From positions 1 through 38,929 of the forward strand of contig JBCBWF010000007.1 in NCBI GenBank assembly GCA_039817245.1: a DNA stretch of 38,929 nt. Direction: 5' to 3'. The DNA comes from Thermohalobaculum sp039817245 (GTDB lineage: Bacteria > Pseudomonadota > Alphaproteobacteria > Rhodobacterales > Rhodobacteraceae). Made by a program: the position numbers and the translations under genes. Below the pieces are notes generated by a model. It had not been told where the DNA came from and did no database searches. It was given only the letters and a program-made list of their open reading frames with translations. How positions within the stretch are numbered: position 1 is the stretch's first letter; every line of letters begins with the position of its first letter. Positions 1-8,369 of the stretch are shown one piece after another.

Positions 1-2
1 CA

Positions 3-680
3 GACGGTTTCGCCGTCAACCACATGAAGCTGATCAAGCGCTGGCTCGACGAGGGCCTGGCGGAGTTCGGTGCCGAGTCCCAGACGGACTGGAGCTCGGG
101 CGCGCTGACCAACTTCACCGAAGGCAACTGCCTCTTCCACACGCGCTCCACCGCGAGCCATGCACGCATGGCCGACGAGATGAAGGCCAACTGGACGGCC
201 ACCCACCTGCCGCACAACGAGGGCGTCGAGCCGGGCAACACAACGATTGGCGGCGCCGGGCTCTATGTCCTGAAGGGCTTCTCTGAAGAGGAGTACGCAG
301 GCGTTGCCGCGTTCTTCCAGTCGCTGACCTCGGTCGACACCCAGAAGTTCTGGCACGATGCGACCGGGTATGTGCCGATCACCAAGCAGGCCTACAAGGA
401 GCTGAAGGACGACGGGTACTACGAGAAGAACCCGACCAAGGAACTCGCCATCATCCAGCTGCTGCGTGGCGGCGACAACCCGGCCCGCGTGGCGCGTCTC
501 GGCAATTACGAGAACATTCGGATCGCGCTGGAAGCGGAGCTGCGCCAGGTCTGGGCCGGCGAGCAGTCCGTCCAGGAGGCCATGGACAACGGCGTGCGCC
601 GCGGCAACGAGATCCTGCGTCGCTTCGAGAAGCTGAACGCGCGCAAGGCCGAGGAGCTCTACCCGGCGCTGGCGCAGTAA
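3..680 (+). CDS. ugpB: UgpB-like ABC substrate-binding protein, 3' part
   Basis: C-terminal part of a periplasmic binding protein for the sn-glycerol-3-phosphate type ABC importer. The reading frame is open to the left edge (codons for DGFAVNH precede the first internal ATG at 24), so the gene begins outside the window and the signal peptide is not seen. About 225 residues are visible, roughly half of the usual 430-440. The segment GNTTIGGAGLYVLKGFSEEEYAGV and the following FQSLTSVDTQKFWHDATGYVPIT match the family's C-terminal lobe in style (UgpB, COG1653). The protein should deliver glycerol-3-phosphate or a related phosphodiester/sugar to the permeases encoded 125 bp downstream on the same strand. 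Family assignment is strong; the exact ligand is inferred from the neighbours. Confidence 0.85.
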   Translation, partial: DGFAVNHMKLIKRWLDEGLAEFGAESQTDWSSGALTNFTEGNCLFHTRSTASHARMADEMKANWTATHLPHNEGVEPGNTTIGGAGLYVLKGFSEEEYAGVAAFFQSLTSVDTQKFWHDATGYVPITKQAYKELKDDGYYEKNPTKELAIIQLLRGGDNPARVARLGNYENIRIALEAELRQVWAGEQSVQEAMDNGVRRGNEILRRFEKLNARKAEELYPALAQ

Positions 681-805
681 TCCGCAGATCGGGTTGCTCC
701 TGTGTTCGGGTGGGCGGGGTCTTGCGGCCCCGCCCGCTTCTTTGGCCGCACGTGCACTTGCCACGGTCGGCCGCCCCTGTCCCGTTGACGAAAGACCATT
801 GACCG

Positions 806-1693
806 ATGCGACGCGTGACGTTTGACGGCCGGGTCCTGCCATACCTGCTGCTTCTGCCGCAGCTTCTCGTCCTGGCCTGGTTCTTCTTCTGGCCGGCGGC
901 GCAGGCGCTCTACCAGGCCTTCACCTTTGCCGATCCGTTCGGCGGGCCGTCGCAATGGGTCTGGTTCGAGAACTTCGAAGACCTCTTCGCCCAGCAGGAA
1001 TACCTGGAAGCCATCTGGGTCACGATCGTCTTCAGCGTCTCGACCACGGCCCTGGCCCTCGGCCTCGGCCTCTTGTTCGCGCTCTTCGCCGATCGTGTGA
1101 TCCGCGGATCTGACGCGTATCGGGTCGCGCTGATCTGGCCCTATGCCGTGGCTCCCGCCATCGCCGGCGCGCTCTGGAACTTCACCATGAACCCGCATTC
1201 CGGGGTTGCCGCCTATGCGCTGCAGAACGTGCTGGGGGTCGACTGGAACCCGGAGCTTTCCAGCCCGCAGGCCATGGCGCTGGTTGTCTTTGCGGCGGCG
1301 TGGAAGCAGGTCGCGTACAACTTCGTCTTCTTTCTGGCCGGCATGCAGTCCATCCCGCGCTCGATCATCGAGAGCGCGGCGATGGACGGGGCGGGGCCGC
1401 TTCGCCGGGTGCGCGATATCGTCATTCCGCTGATCTCGCCGACCACATTCTTCCTGATCGTCCTGAACATCGTCTACGCCTTCTTCGACACCTTCGGCAT
1501 CATCGAGTTGACGACCGCCGGTGGCCCCGGCGATGCGACGACGATCCTGGTCTACAAGGTCTATCGGGACGGCTTCATCGGCCTGGACCTCTCCTCGTCC
1601 GCCGCGCAGTCCATCGTGCTGATGCTGGTCGTGATGGCGCTCACCGTCGTGCAGTTCCGCTTCCTGGAACGCCGCGTGCATTACTCCGCCTGA
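806..1693 (+). CDS. ugpA: UgpA-like ABC transporter permease
   Basis: Inner-membrane permease of 295 residues, the usual UgpA/MalF-type length, with about six hydrophobic segments; the first is near residues 12-32 (LPYLLLLPQLLVLAWFFFWP). The cytoplasmic EAA loop that contacts the ATPase is visible near residue 190 (ESAAMDGAGPLRRV, then IPLISP). It pairs with the permease starting 17 bp downstream. The ATG at 806 has only a weak ribosome site, but it leaves a normal short N-terminus. Probable substrate is sn-glycerol-3-phosphate because binding protein and both permeases resemble Ugp; other carbohydrate (CUT1) substrates are possible. Confidence 0.9.
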   Translation: MRRVTFDGRVLPYLLLLPQLLVLAWFFFWPAAQALYQAFTFADPFGGPSQWVWFENFEDLFAQQEYLEAIWVTIVFSVSTTALALGLGLLFALFADRVIRGSDAYRVALIWPYAVAPAIAGALWNFTMNPHSGVAAYALQNVLGVDWNPELSSPQAMALVVFAAAWKQVAYNFVFFLAGMQSIPRSIIESAAMDGAGPLRRVRDIVIPLISPTTFFLIVLNIVYAFFDTFGIIELTTAGGPGDATTILVYKVYRDGFIGLDLSSSAAQSIVLMLVVMALTVVQFRFLERRVHYSA

Positions 1694-1709
1694 GAAGGGG
1701 GCAACGGCC

Positions 1710-2630
1710 ATGATCGAGCGTACGCCGATCCTCGATATCGTCACCCATGTGGCGCTGGCGCTCGGCATTCTGCTGACCGGGTTTCCGATCTATCTCGCCC
1801 TCGTCGCCTCCACCCTGACGCCGGCGGAGGTTAACCAGGCGCCCATGCCGGTCTGGTTCGGCGACCAGTTCCTGGTCAATGTCGCGGAGGCGTGGAGCCG
1901 GGCCGATCTCGGCATGCAGCTCACGAATTCGATGATCCAGGCGGCGGGGATCACCTTCGGCAAGGTCGCGATCTCGATCCTTTCGGCCTTCGCGATCGTC
2001 TATTTCAACTTCCGGTTCAAGATGACCGCGTTCTGGATCATCTTCATGTCGCTCATGCTGCCGGTGGAGGTGCGCATCGTGCCGACCTACGAGGTCGCGG
2101 CGAATGCGCTGCTGCCGCTGGTCTGGCTGGGCGAGCTGCTGATGCTGGACGATCTGGCGAGCTGGGTGAGCGGCAACCGGATCACCTTCGATGTGAAGCT
2201 GTCGCTGCTGAATTCCTATTCCGGGCTGATCTTCCCGCTGATCGCCTCCGCGACCGCGACCTTCCTCTTTCGCCAGTTCTTCTTGACGATCCCGAACGAG
2301 ATGGTGGAAGCGGCAAAGATCGACGGCGCGGGGCCGATGCGCTTTCTGTGGGATATTCTGCTGCCGCTGTCGCGCACAAACATTGCGGCACTCTGCGTGA
2401 TCCTCTTCATCTTCGGCTGGAACCAGTTCCTCTGGCCGCTCCTGATCACGACCCAGCACGAATACACCACGGTCGTGATCGGCATCGCCAAGCTGATGCC
2501 GCAGCCCGAAGGAGTGCCGGAGTGGAACCTCGCGATGGCGGCGGCGCTGATCGCGATGCTGCCGCCGGTGTTGGTCGTCGTCCTCCTCCAGCGCCTCTTC
2601 GTCCGCGGGCTGGTGGAGAACGAGAAGTAG
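1710..2630 (+). CDS. ugpE: UgpE-like ABC transporter permease
   Basis: Second inner-membrane permease, 306 residues (the family is usually about 280), with about six transmembrane segments and the EAA loop MVEAAKIDGAGPMRFLWDI near residue 195. It begins 17 bp after ugpA behind an AAGGGGG ribosome site, so the two are one transcript. Residues 130-165 carry extra sequence (LVWLGELLMLDDLASWVSGNR) relative to what I expect for UgpE, which may explain the added length. The next gene downstream is on the opposite strand, so no ATP-binding subunit (UgpC) follows; it must lie upstream of the window or elsewhere. Confidence 0.9.
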   Translation: MIERTPILDIVTHVALALGILLTGFPIYLALVASTLTPAEVNQAPMPVWFGDQFLVNVAEAWSRADLGMQLTNSMIQAAGITFGKVAISILSAFAIVYFNFRFKMTAFWIIFMSLMLPVEVRIVPTYEVAANALLPLVWLGELLMLDDLASWVSGNRITFDVKLSLLNSYSGLIFPLIASATATFLFRQFFLTIPNEMVEAAKIDGAGPMRFLWDILLPLSRTNIAALCVILFIFGWNQFLWPLLITTQHEYTTVVIGIAKLMPQPEGVPEWNLAMAAALIAMLPPVLVVVLLQRLFVRGLVENEK

Positions 2631-2683
2631 CCGGAGAGGCGGGCGAAGGCGGCTCCCGCTCGCCCATGGCCGTTCGCGGGAAC

Positions 2684-3637
2684 TCAGCTCTGCCCGGGGC
2701 GTGCCACCTCCGCCGGGGCCGGGGGTGGGCGCTGCTGGTGGCCGACGGCGCGCAGGATCGCGCCGATTTGCATGAGCTGGTCGGAGAGCGGGTTGGTGTT
2801 GCGCCAGACCATGCCGACGGTGCGGGAAGGGCTCGGCGCGGGAAAGCGGGCGAGGTCGATATCGGCCGCGCGGGCCTCGAGCGGCAGCGCCATCTCGGGG
2901 ATGAGTGTGACGCCCATGCCCGCGCCGACCATCTGGACCAGGGTGGAGAGGGAGCTGCCTTCCATCAGCCGGCGCGGCTGGGCGTCGGCGGGGGAGGCCT
3001 CGGCCGCCTGGCAGAAGGAGAGCGCCTGGTCGCGGAAGCAGTGCCCTTCCTCCAGCAGCAAAAGGCGCATGCTGTGCAGCCTGCCGGGGCTGGGAACGGG
3101 CTTGTCCGCGTCCGATGCGTGGCGGACGAGCACGAAATCCTCCTCGAACAGCGCGAATTCGCGGAGCGCTGGTTCGGAGATCGGCAGGGCGACGATGGCG
3201 AGATCGAGCCGCGCCTCCAGAAGATCACCGATCAGCGCGCGGGTGACGGCCTCCCGGAGCTCGAGCTCGAGCTTGGGGAAGCGCTCGGCCAGGGCCGCGA
3301 TGATCTGGGGCAACAGGTAGGGCGCGACGGTGGGGATGATCCCGAGGCGCAAGCGCCCGGCGAGGGGGCCGCTGGAGGCGCGGACCATGTCCTCGAGCTC
3401 GTCCACCGCGAGCAGGATCTGGCGCGCCTTGCGGATGAAATCCTCCCCCACCGCGGTGAGGCGCACCTGGCGCGGGCCCCGCTCGACGAGCGGCGCGCCG
3501 AACATCCCCTCCAGCTCCTTGATCTGCAGGGAAAGGGCCGGCTGGGAGATCGCGCAGGCCTCCGCCGCCCGGCCGAAATGGCGGTGCTGGGCGAGCGCCT
3601 CGAAGTAGCGGAGCTGTTTGAGGGTCAATCCACTCAT
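2684..3637 (-). CDS. oxyR: OxyR, peroxide-sensing LysR-family regulator
   Basis: LysR-family activator of 317 residues. The N-terminal winged helix-turn-helix is at residues 4-62 (LKQLRYFEALAQHRHFGRAA, then SQPALSLQIKELE). The regulatory domain has two cysteines at 200 and 209 in EEGHCFRDQALSFC. This pair has the same spacing as the C199/C208 redox switch of enterobacterial OxyR, in which peroxide forms a disulfide that activates DNA binding. It is transcribed divergently from katG across 115 bp, the classical OxyR-target arrangement in alphaproteobacteria. The C-terminal 20 residues are Pro/Ala/Gln-rich and look dispensable. Identity is well supported by the cysteine pair plus context. Confidence 0.93.
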   Translation of the reverse strand: MSGLTLKQLRYFEALAQHRHFGRAAEACAISQPALSLQIKELEGMFGAPLVERGPRQVRLTAVGEDFIRKARQILLAVDELEDMVRASSGPLAGRLRLGIIPTVAPYLLPQIIAALAERFPKLELELREAVTRALIGDLLEARLDLAIVALPISEPALREFALFEEDFVLVRHASDADKPVPSPGRLHSMRLLLLEEGHCFRDQALSFCQAAEASPADAQPRRLMEGSSLSTLVQMVGAGMGVTLIPEMALPLEARAADIDLARFPAPSPSRTVGMVWRNTNPLSDQLMQIGAILRAVGHQQRPPPAPAEVARPGQS

Positions 3638-3752
3638 TTGCTCAACTTATCGCCGCCTTTTGTTTATTCAATTGGAGTTTATGGGAGGCGGCGGTTAGAA
3701 CCGTTCCAGACTGAGCGCCAAGCTCCTGTCCCCCCCGCCAACGGAGAGTCTC
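3638..3752. promoter_or_regulatory. oxyR-katG divergent control region
   Basis: A 115-bp gap between divergent oxyR and katG that is clearly AT-richer than its surroundings, especially 3640-3685. It should hold both promoters and the OxyR site. I do not see a clean ATAG-N7-CTAT array as in the enterobacterial consensus, so no precise operator is marked. A ribosome site GGAGAG lies 5 bp before the katG ATG. That this is the regulatory region follows from gene order; OxyR binding is inferred. Confidence 0.6.
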
Positions 3753-5930
3753 ATGGACGGAAACAACGTGAACCCCACCGGTTGCCCCATCATGCACGGT
3801 GGCAACACCGCGATGGACAAGCCTGTCACGAAGTGGTGGCCGAATGCGCTGAATCTGGACATCCTGCATCAGCACGGTGCGCGCACGAACCCGATGGATC
3901 CGGACTACGACCATCGCACCGCCGTGAAGGCGCTGGATTTCGAGGCCGTGAAGGCCGATGTGCGCGCGCTGATGACCGACAGCCAGGACTGGTGGCCGGC
4001 GGACTGGGGTCATTACGGCGGCCTGATGATCCGTCTCGCCTGGCACGCGGCGGGCTCCTACCGCATGGGGGACGGCCGAGGCGGGGCCGGCACCGGCAAT
4101 ATCCGCTTCGCGCCGCTCAATTCCTGGCCGGACAATGCGAGCCTCGACAAGGCCCGCCGCCTGCTCTGGCCCGTGAAGAAGAAGTACGGCAACGCGCTGA
4201 GCTGGGCCGATCTGATCATCCTCTCCGGCAACATGGCCTATGAGAGCATGGGCCTGAAGCCCTTCGGCTTCGGCTTCGGGCGCGAGGATATCTGGGGTCC
4301 CGAGCAGGACATCAACTGGGGCACCGAGGACGAGTGGCTGGCGCCGAGCGAGAACCGCTATGGCGATCTGGACGACGCCTCGACGCTCTACAACCCGCTG
4401 GGCGCAGTCCATATGGGCCTGATTTACGTGAACCCTGAGGGGGTTAACGGCAATCCGGACCCCGCGCGCACGGCCATGCATGTGCGCGAGACCTTCGCGC
4501 GGATGGCCATGAACGACGAGGAGACGGCGGCGCTGACCTGCGGCGGACACACCGTGGGCAAGGCTCATGGGCGCGGCGCGGTGGACAGCATCGGCGTGGC
4601 GCCGGAGGGCACCGGCATCGAGGCCCAGGGTCTCGGCTGGGCCAATCCGGGCCATGAGAGCAAGGCCACGAACGCCTTCACCTCCGGCATCGAGGGCGCC
4701 TGGACCAAGCACCCGACGCAGTGGGACATGGGCTATTTCGACTATCTCTTCGGCTATGAGTGGCAGCTCACCAAGTCGCCGGCGGGCGCCTGGCAGTGGG
4801 AGCCGGTCGATATGCCGGAAGAGGAGAAGCCGGTTGATGCGACCGATGCTTCTCTTCGGCACAACCCGATGATGACCGATGCCGATATGGCGATGAAGGT
4901 CGACCCCATCTACAACGAGATCTGCCAGAAGTTCCGCGCCGATCCCGATTATTTCGCCGATACCTTCGCGCGTGCCTGGTTCAAGCTGACCCACCGCGAT
5001 ATGGGGCCGAAGGCGAACTATTATGGCCCGGATGTGCCGGCGGAGGACCTGATCTGGCAGGATCCGGTCCCGGCGGGCAACACCGGCTACGATGTGGACG
5101 CGGTGAAGGCGAAGATCGCGGCGAGCGGGCTCTCCAGCGCCGAGCTGATCACCACCGCTTGGGACAGCGCGCGGACCTTCCGCGGCTCGGACAAGCGCGG
5201 CGGTGCCAATGGCGCGCGGATCCGGCTGGCGCCGCAGAAGGACTGGGCGGGCAACGAGCCGGAGCGGCTGGCCAAGGTGCTCGGCATCCTTGAGCCGATC
5301 GCCGCGGAGGCCGGCGCCTCGCTGGCCGATGTCATTGTTCTGGCAGGCAATGTCGGGCTGGAGGCCGCGATCAAGGCCGCCGGGCACGACGTGGTGGTGC
5401 CGTTCGCACCGGGCCGCGGCGATGCGAGCGCCGACCAGACCGATGCGGCGAGCTTCAGCGTGCTGGAGCCGCTGGCCGACGGCTTCCGGAACTGGATGAA
5501 GGAAGATTATGCGGTCAGCGCCGAGGAGCTGCTGCTCGACCGTGCGCAGCTCATGGGGCTGACGGGGGCGGAGATGACCGTCCTGCTCGGCGGCATGCGC
5601 GTGCTCGGCACCAACCATGGCGGCACCAAGCATGGCGTCTTCACCGATCGTGAGGGTCAGCTGACCAACGACTTCTTCGTCAACCTCACCGACATGGCCT
5701 ATAGCTGGCATCCGGTGAATGACGGGGCGAGCTACGAGATCCGCGACCGCAAGACCGGTGCGGTGAAGTGGACCGCGACGAGCGCGGATCTGGTGTTCGG
5801 CTCGAACTCGATCCTGCGCGCCTATGCGGAGGTCTACGCCCAGGACGACAATGCCGAGAAGTTCGTGCGCGACTTCGTGGCGGCCTGGGTGAAGGTGATG
5901 AACGCGGATCGCTTCGACCTGGTGGCGTGA
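3753..5930 (+). CDS. katG: Catalase-peroxidase KatG
   Basis: Bifunctional haem catalase-peroxidase of 725 residues, the normal length for the family, built of two duplicated peroxidase domains. The distal haem triad is R94, W97, H98 in IRLAWHAAGSYR. The tyrosine of the Met-Tyr-Trp crosslink is in the LIYVNPEGVNG stretch near residue 225. The proximal histidine is in TCGGHTVGKAHG near residue 262. The C-terminal domain (about 410-725) shows the degenerate second peroxidase copy. It detoxifies hydrogen peroxide in the cytoplasm. Divergent oxyR is the likely inducer. A stem-loop directly after the stop codon probably ends the transcript. Confidence 0.97.
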   Translation: MDGNNVNPTGCPIMHGGNTAMDKPVTKWWPNALNLDILHQHGARTNPMDPDYDHRTAVKALDFEAVKADVRALMTDSQDWWPADWGHYGGLMIRLAWHAAGSYRMGDGRGGAGTGNIRFAPLNSWPDNASLDKARRLLWPVKKKYGNALSWADLIILSGNMAYESMGLKPFGFGFGREDIWGPEQDINWGTEDEWLAPSENRYGDLDDASTLYNPLGAVHMGLIYVNPEGVNGNPDPARTAMHVRETFARMAMNDEETAALTCGGHTVGKAHGRGAVDSIGVAPEGTGIEAQGLGWANPGHESKATNAFTSGIEGAWTKHPTQWDMGYFDYLFGYEWQLTKSPAGAWQWEPVDMPEEEKPVDATDASLRHNPMMTDADMAMKVDPIYNEICQKFRADPDYFADTFARAWFKLTHRDMGPKANYYGPDVPAEDLIWQDPVPAGNTGYDVDAVKAKIAASGLSSAELITTAWDSARTFRGSDKRGGANGARIRLAPQKDWAGNEPERLAKVLGILEPIAAEAGASLADVIVLAGNVGLEAAIKAAGHDVVVPFAPGRGDASADQTDAASFSVLEPLADGFRNWMKEDYAVSAEELLLDRAQLMGLTGAEMTVLLGGMRVLGTNHGGTKHGVFTDREGQLTNDFFVNLTDMAYSWHPVNDGASYEIRDRKTGAVKWTATSADLVFGSNSILRAYAEVYAQDDNAEKFVRDFVAAWVKVMNADRFDLVA

Positions 5931-5937
5931 TGTGGCG

Positions 5938-5963
5938 GTCCGGGCGGCTTCGGCTGCCCGGAC
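5938..5963. terminator. UUCG-loop hairpin between katG and sulfotransferase
   Basis: Starting 8 bp after the katG stop, GTCCGGGC pairs perfectly with GCCCGGAC. The intervening 10 bases can add three inner pairs (one G-U) closing a TTCG tetraloop, giving an 11-bp stem. There is no T-run (a C-run follows), so termination may be weak or Rho-assisted. It sits between convergent genes, where a two-way terminator is expected. Confidence 0.6.
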
Positions 5964-6012
5964 ACCCCCCGCCGGGCGTTGTCGCGGGCGGTAAATCAAC
6001 TCAGTAAAAGAA

Positions 6013-6903
6013 TCAAAAACCGGGGTCCTCGGGCGCATGCTCGGGGGCGGGCATGATCTGCGCCTGCGGGGCGGCCTGCTGGGCGACGATGCGGAAGGCG
6101 CGCGAGTCCGGCAGATCGCGCCAGAAGGCGAGACGCTCGTATTTCTGGAAGAGATCGGGCGGCAGGATCGTCTTGCGCGGGCGCGGCGCGACGGTGCGGT
6201 GCACCCGGTGCAGCCCGTCGAGCCCGAGCTGGGCGTCGAATTCGGGCGCATCGAACTCCACATCCGCGAAGTCATGCGCGAAGGGCGGCTCGCCGAGGAA
6301 CTCGTAGAGCAGCGAGAATACCTCGGCCGGGCGGGTGGCGACGAGGTCGTATTCGACGATCACGATCCTGTCCGCATAGTCCGAGTAGCAGGCCTCGCGC
6401 AGCGCGTGCCAGGGAAAGCCGACGAGGCGGTTCGCATTCGCCAGCGCCTCGACCCGGGTGTAGACGGTCGAGCGCTCGCCGGGGGTGTTGAAGAGGCGGG
6501 TGTGCTCGAAGGCGTTGTTGCGAAACTGGCGCTCGAGCGAGTCCATGATCCAGGCGAGATCGCGCACGAGGCAGATGACCTTGGCCTCGGGGAACACCTT
6601 CATGAGCGCGGGCAGCTTCGCGGTCCAGGCGCGGTTGGTGTCGAAGATCACCGGTTCCGGCTGGTCGGCATAGTAGCTGTCGAAGAGCCCGCGCAGGAGG
6701 CGCGCGCGCTGCGCCTCGGTGACGGTGCTGGAGAGTTCGGTGCCGGCGGAAACCTGGGCGATCATCCCCTCGAAAAGGCTCGCGATGGGGCTCGACATGC
6801 CCGCATGGAAGCGCGGGTTCTGGCGCAGGAGCGCGGCGGTGAGTGTGGAGCCCGACCGCGGCAGGCCGGAGATGAAGTGAAAGCGGCGCGGCTGGTCGGG
6901 CAT
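6013..6903 (-). CDS. Sulfotransferase family protein
   Basis: A 296-residue soluble protein with the N-terminal PAPS-binding loop of sulfotransferases at residues 11-28 (ISGLPRSGSTLTAALLR). The 3'-phosphate-binding region is around residues 100-125 (VICLVRDLAWIMDSLERQFR). It would transfer sulfate from PAPS to an unknown hydroxyl or amine acceptor. A strong GAGGAGG site precedes the ATG. It is convergent with katG and has no co-directional partner, so the acceptor cannot be guessed from context. A second, different (Stf0-type) sulfotransferase lies at 11635. Confidence 0.85.
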   Translation of the reverse strand: MPDQPRRFHFISGLPRSGSTLTAALLRQNPRFHAGMSSPIASLFEGMIAQVSAGTELSSTVTEAQRARLLRGLFDSYYADQPEPVIFDTNRAWTAKLPALMKVFPEAKVICLVRDLAWIMDSLERQFRNNAFEHTRLFNTPGERSTVYTRVEALANANRLVGFPWHALREACYSDYADRIVIVEYDLVATRPAEVFSLLYEFLGEPPFAHDFADVEFDAPEFDAQLGLDGLHRVHRTVAPRPRKTILPPDLFQKYERLAFWRDLPDSRAFRIVAQQAAPQAQIMPAPEHAPEDPGF

Positions 6904-7072
6904 GGGCGTCCTCCTCTCGGCGCAGGCGCGCGCGAGGGGACCGGGGCGCGCAACCCTTCGTGCCGGACATTAGAGAGATAGGCGCCCGGCCCGAACCGCG
7001 AAGACACGCGCATGCGGCCGCTCCCACCCACGACACCCTACGCCCACATCGGTGAATGGTGTCTAAGCGCTC

Positions 7073-7136
7073 CGGCATTCCTGCCATCCGGCATTCCAGC
7101 TATTCGACATTCCCGTCGACTGTCACTCCCGCCATC
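7073..7136. repeat. Four 16-bp tandem repeats
   Basis: Four consecutive 16-bp units begin CGGCATTCC (7073), CGGCATTCC (7089), CGACATTCC (7105) and TGTCACTCC (7121). The first two share their first nine bases exactly; the last two diverge, but the TCC at unit positions 7-9 recurs in every unit. The array lies in the middle of the inverted-repeat element. Function unknown; iteron-like binding sites or simple slippage are both possible. Confidence 0.65.
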
Positions 7137-7155
7137 CAGCACGGCCTCACAAGAT

Positions 7156-7170
7156 GTTCATTTAATGTTC
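7156..7170 (+). promoter_or_regulatory. LexA-like box GTTC-N7-GTTC
   Basis: GTTCATTTAATGTTC is a perfect match to the direct-repeat SOS box known for alphaproteobacterial LexA. It is 19 bp upstream of the element's GTCGTGGG core. No SOS gene follows, so LexA binding here is inference from the motif alone. Confidence 0.45.
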
Positions 7171-7687
7171 TCATCTCCGCGCATACGGTGTCGTGGGCGG
7201 GAGCGGCCGCAGGGCGCCGCCGGGTCGCCGGGCGGTGGGTCGGCGGCCCGGCTGGTGCGGCATGCACGCTACGCCGTGTTCCTGCCGGCCGAGGCGGTCC
7301 TGCCGCGGGAGGGCTTCGCGGGCATGCCCGGCCCGATCTACGGCCTGCGCGGGCCGCCGTTCGAGGCCAGGTCCACAGGACCGGGACCGCCGCCATGTCG
7401 TCTGTGCATCCCGCTGACGATGAGGGAGGCATGCCCAGGGGCTGCCATGATCGGACGTCTCGCAGCCCCGGCCGATCGATTGCGCGCCTGAAACGGCGAT
7501 CATCGAGCATCCGACGCCCCGCGAGGGGCACGCCGTGCCTGATCGGCGCGTCACTTGAGAGCACCGCCGTGAACGCAGGCTTAAATGGGAAGTTCCGGAA
7601 CATAGCAATCCCAACGCGTGCTGGTGGAGAAACGGGTTCGGCTCCCGAGCCGATGTAACCCTCTCGCAACCAAAGTCGGAGAACCAC

Positions 7688-8264
7688 ACGACACGTCTTC
7701 TTTCCGCGTCGGTGCTCGCCCTGTATCTGGCCACCCCGGCCGAGGCCATCGTCTTCGACTTCTTCTGGACCGGGGATCCGTTGGCGGACCCGACCATCGT
7801 CTCGTCGAGCGACCCGACACTCAGGGCAGTGGGAACGGTCGAGATCGATGCGCTGCCGGGCGCGAGCTTCTCGCTCGGGGACATCTTGTCGACCAGTATC
7901 GCCGTCAGTGGCGACAGCATCATCGACTTCACCTTTACCGAATGGACTTCGGCGGGCGGGACAATCGCCGCCGACGGGATGAGCGCCAGTTTCAATGCCG
8001 CGGGCAACCCTTTTGTGTTTGGAGCCGATGGTTCCTTCGGCTGCAGTTTCTTTGAGTGCGGTAACGGCCCTGGAGACTTTTACTATCGAAGCCTCCAGCC
8101 CTGGATCGGGCTTCATCTTAGTCTCCTACGGGAGCACTGAAGAGGCCTTGGTCTCGCTGAGCCTCACGGTCGCCAACCCGGCCGCAGTCCCGTTGCCCGC
8201 TAATCTGCCGCTCCTGCTCGCGGGGCTGGCGGGCCTGGCCCTTCTTCGTAGCCGCGCCGGCTAG
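7688..8264 (+). pseudogene. Broken VPLPA-CTERM sorting-domain protein
   Basis: Remnant of a small exported protein. A signal-peptide-like start (TRLLSASVLALYLATPAEA) is followed by about 110 residues rich in Gly, Ser, Asp and aromatics. The C-terminal tail is VPLPANLPLLLAGLAGLALLRSRAG, which is the VPLPA-CTERM sorting signal recognised by exosortase-type systems. There are two lesions. The codon 6 bp after the GGAG ribosome site (7678-7681) is ACG instead of ATG. In addition, the frame carrying GNGPGDFYY must shift by one base near 8085-8100 to join the frame carrying SPGSGFILVSYGS and the tail. A sequencing error could explain one lesion; both together suggest decay. Confidence 0.75.
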
Positions 8265-8369
8265 GCCGCCCGGGCGGGGAGCTTGCGTCAGGCTTTCCGG
8301 TCTCACGGGCATCCCCAGAAAGCAGCCCATCCTTGTCCGCCACGCTCGATGGGGGCCGTCCGCCATGAC

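Larger units (their letters stand above)
7013..7211. mobile_element. 199-bp element with 25-bp terminal inverted repeats
   Basis: The left end (7013-7037) and the reverse complement of the right end (7187-7211) match at 24 of 25 bases. The outer block is TGCGGCCGCTCCC and the inner block CACGACACC. Inside each end, after exactly 19 bp, comes a direct-repeat box: perfect GTTC-N7-GTTC on the right (7156-7170), degenerate GCTT-N7-ATTC on the left (minus strand, 7054-7068). The centre is a 16-bp tandem array. No obvious target-site duplication flanks it. The architecture resembles a non-autonomous MITE or a paired regulatory repeat; related ends occur at 8370, 11209, 21639 and 21768. Confidence 0.55.
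6904..7687. other. 784-bp gap without a recognised gene
   Basis: No open frame here looks like a real protein; frames such as those at 7100-7660 are arginine/proline-rich shadows. The left part (7013-7211) is the inverted-repeat element described separately, including a 16-bp tandem array. The stretch 7212-7600 is GC-rich, shows no recognised homology, and could be the remains of a decayed gene. The right end (7660-7687) holds the ribosome site of the broken VPLPA gene. Confidence 0.6.

Noticed and set aside
659..1768. Long minus-strand open frame opposite ugpA
   Set aside because: Translation is Arg/Asp/His-rich without family features; it is the antisense shadow of a clear permease gene.
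3642..6275. 877-codon minus-strand frame opposite katG
   Set aside because: Composition is a typical high-GC antisense shadow; katG on the other strand has all catalytic residues.
7171..8007. Minus-strand frames over the VPLPA remnant
   Set aside because: Low-complexity Arg/Ser/Pro content and no start site; the plus strand carries a recognisable signal peptide and sorting tail.
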